Source: DASSUW01 sp963806395 (lineage in GTDB: Bacteria > Actinomycetota > Thermoleophilia > Solirubrobacterales > Solirubrobacteraceae). From it: DNA of 64,000 bases. The notes under the pieces are model-generated. The model was not told where the DNA came from. It was given only the letters and a program-made list of their open reading frames with translations, and searched no databases. Numbering within the stretch: position 1 is the first letter of the stretch; every line of letters starts with the position of its first letter. The stretch covers positions 186,001-250,000 of the forward strand of contig CAWDYI010000005.1 of NCBI GenBank assembly GCA_963806395.1, written 5' to 3'. The translations under genes were made by a program, and so were the position numbers. This document shows, one piece after another, positions 62,631 to 64,000 of this stretch.

Positions 62631-62663
62631 CCCCTTCAGGTTACGGCTGCGATCATTCCGGCG

Positions 62664-63965
62664 ATGGCATGGGACTTCTCCACCGAACCGGAATTCCAGG
62701 CGCAGCTCGACTGGATGCGCGACTTCGTGCGCGACGAGATATGGCCGATCGAGACGGTGTTCGAGGAGCTCGGCCAGGACGGCTTCGACCGCGCGATGGC
62801 GCCGCTGAAGGAGCGCGTGCGCGAGCGCGGCCTGTGGGCGGCCCATCTGCCGCCGGAGCTCGGCGGTCAAGGCTTCGGGCAGGTCAAGCTCGGGCTGATG
62901 CACGAGATCCTCGGCTCGAGCCCGTTCGCGCCGGTGGCGTTCGGCAACCAGGCGCCGGACTCGGGCAACTCGGAGGTGCTCGCGCTCGCCGGCACCGATG
63001 ACCAGAAGGAGCAGTGGCTGCATCCGCTGCTGGCCGGCGACCTGCGCTCGGCCTTCTCGATGACCGAGCCGGACACCGCCGGCAGCGACCCGACGTTGCT
63101 CGAGACGCTCGCGGTAGAGGACTCGGACGGGTGGGTGGTCAACGGCCGCAAGTGGTTCTCCACCAACGCATCGGTGGCCGACTTCCTGATCCTCATGGCC
63201 GTCACCGATCCCGATGCGCACCGCTACCAGCGCGCGTCGATGTTCATCGTGCCGGTCGACACGCCGGGCGTGCAGATCGTGCGTGACGTGCCGACGATGG
63301 AGCATCCGTCCGAGCGCTTCGGCGCCTACGGAGGCCACGCCGAGATCGTCTACGAGGACGTGCGGCTGCCGAAGGAGGCGCTGCTCGGCGCACGCGGCGC
63401 CGGCTTCCTGATCGCCCAGCAGCGCCTCGGCCCGGGCCGGATCCACCACTGCATGCGCTGGCTCGGGGTCTCCCGCCGGGCGTTCGACATGCTGTGCGAG
63501 CGCGCGCTCACGCGCTACTCGCACGGCTCGCTGCTGGCCGAGAAGCAGACCGTGCAGAACTGGATCGCCGACTCCGCCGCGCAGATGCAGGCCGCGCGGC
63601 TGATGACGCTGCACGCGGCATGGAGGATGGACACCGAGGGCGCCGCGGCCGCGCGGCAGGACATCGCGCTGATCAAGTTCTTCGGCGCGCAGGTGCTGCA
63701 CGACGTGGTCGACCGGGCGCTCCAGGCGCACGGGTCGCTCGGCTACTCGACCGACCTGCCGCTCGAGCAGATGTACCGCTTCTCGCGCGGGGCGCGGCTC
63801 TACGACGGGCCGGACGAGGTGCATCGGCAGAGCGTCGCGCGGCAGATCCTGCGCGGCTACGAGGCGCCGGCGGACGGCGTCCCGAGCGAGCACGTCCCCA
63901 CCCGTCGCGAGGCGGCGCGGGCGCGCTTCGCGGACCTGCTCGAGGCGGTGACCTCCAACGACTGA
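62664..63965 (+). CDS. Acyl-CoA dehydrogenase
   Basis: 433-aa flavoenzyme of fatty-acid or related acyl-CoA oxidation. FAD/substrate-binding FSMTEPDTAGSDPTLLE near 130-147 and WFSTNASVADFLILMAVTD follow the family; the C-terminal half has KQTVQNWIADSAAQMQAARLMTL and the FAD-contact HGSLGYSTDLPLEQMYRFSRGARLYDGPDEVHRQSVARQIL. The position of the catalytic Glu fits the long-chain/ACAD-type branch (ACAD10/11-like C-terminus). ATG 62664. Confidence 0.94.
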   Translation: MAWDFSTEPEFQAQLDWMRDFVRDEIWPIETVFEELGQDGFDRAMAPLKERVRERGLWAAHLPPELGGQGFGQVKLGLMHEILGSSPFAPVAFGNQAPDSGNSEVLALAGTDDQKEQWLHPLLAGDLRSAFSMTEPDTAGSDPTLLETLAVEDSDGWVVNGRKWFSTNASVADFLILMAVTDPDAHRYQRASMFIVPVDTPGVQIVRDVPTMEHPSERFGAYGGHAEIVYEDVRLPKEALLGARGAGFLIAQQRLGPGRIHHCMRWLGVSRRAFDMLCERALTRYSHGSLLAEKQTVQNWIADSAAQMQAARLMTLHAAWRMDTEGAAAARQDIALIKFFGAQVLHDVVDRALQAHGSLGYSTDLPLEQMYRFSRGARLYDGPDEVHRQSVARQILRGYEAPADGVPSEHVPTRREAARARFADLLEAVTSND

Positions 63966-64000
63966 GCGGGCCCGCCGCCTGCTGCCGCTGCTCGCGGTGG

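Overview
The window is high-GC DNA with dense, mostly co-oriented genes, many non-ATG starts and frequent 4-nt stop/start overlaps (GTGA, ATGA). Gene content points to a non-sporulating actinobacterium of the Thermoleophilia/Solirubrobacterales type: SigB/SigF-type partner switching, Ku plus a stand-alone LigD polymerase domain, actinobacterial xylose isomerase, WS/DGAT acyltransferase, PHP-glycosyltransferase fusion, DUF6351 and very large PKD/ThuA secreted proteins. The taxonomy is inference from gene families only. No rRNA, tRNA, CRISPR array, prophage or insertion sequence was seen.

Layout. 1-1.2 kb: end of a polar amino-acid ABC transporter (permease, ATPase). 1.2-4.9 kb: diiron heme-oxygenase-like enzyme, YbdK-type carboxylate-amine ligase, PrmC-like methyltransferase, Ku. 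5-16.1 kb: two secreted proteins of 2840 and 793 aa built from cupredoxin, ThuA, sugar-dehydrogenase propeller, PKD, CBM6-like and concanavalin-like modules, each behind a matching strong promoter, followed by xylA. 17.4-21.1 kb: two STAS/HATPase partner-switching pairs around topoisomerase IB and a SigB/F-type sigma factor. 21.1-25.2 kb: LigD polymerase domain, a 57-aa CxxC microprotein, transketolase and transaldolase. 25.3-27.4 kb: a homogentisate-prenyltransferase-like UbiA gene behind a frameshifted plant-type MPBQ methyltransferase gene, a tocopherol/plastoquinone-like pair. 27.4-38.8 kb: PAS/GAF/PP2C phosphatase, PHP-GT4 fusion, subtilase, asparaginase, phosphodiester glycosidase, a second GT4 and a secreted protein. 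39-45 kb: glutamate synthase gltB-gltD. 45-53.3 kb: small membrane protein, DUF6351 esterase-like protein, two class-V PLP enzymes around Nudix, FMO and TetR genes. 52.4-58.7 kb: two lipocalin-like (AttH/CrtC-type) proteins around a hybrid histidine kinase, plus HAD and FxsA. 58.7-64 kb: SRPBCC, divergent STAS, MIP18-like, WS/DGAT, TauE, gamma-carbonic anhydrase and acyl-CoA dehydrogenase genes.

How it fits together. Extracellular glycan recognition and sugar oxidation (two ThuA/PKD proteins) sit beside xylose isomerase and, 5 kb on, transketolase-transaldolase, suggesting pentose and oxidised-sugar use. Sigma factor, anti-sigma kinases, STAS antagonists and a PP2C phosphatase scattered over the window form the parts of a general stress response, interspersed with NHEJ and topoisomerase genes. 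The quinone/tocopherol-type pair is the most unexpected metabolic signal; its methyltransferase reading frame is broken at two places, which may be real decay or sequence error.
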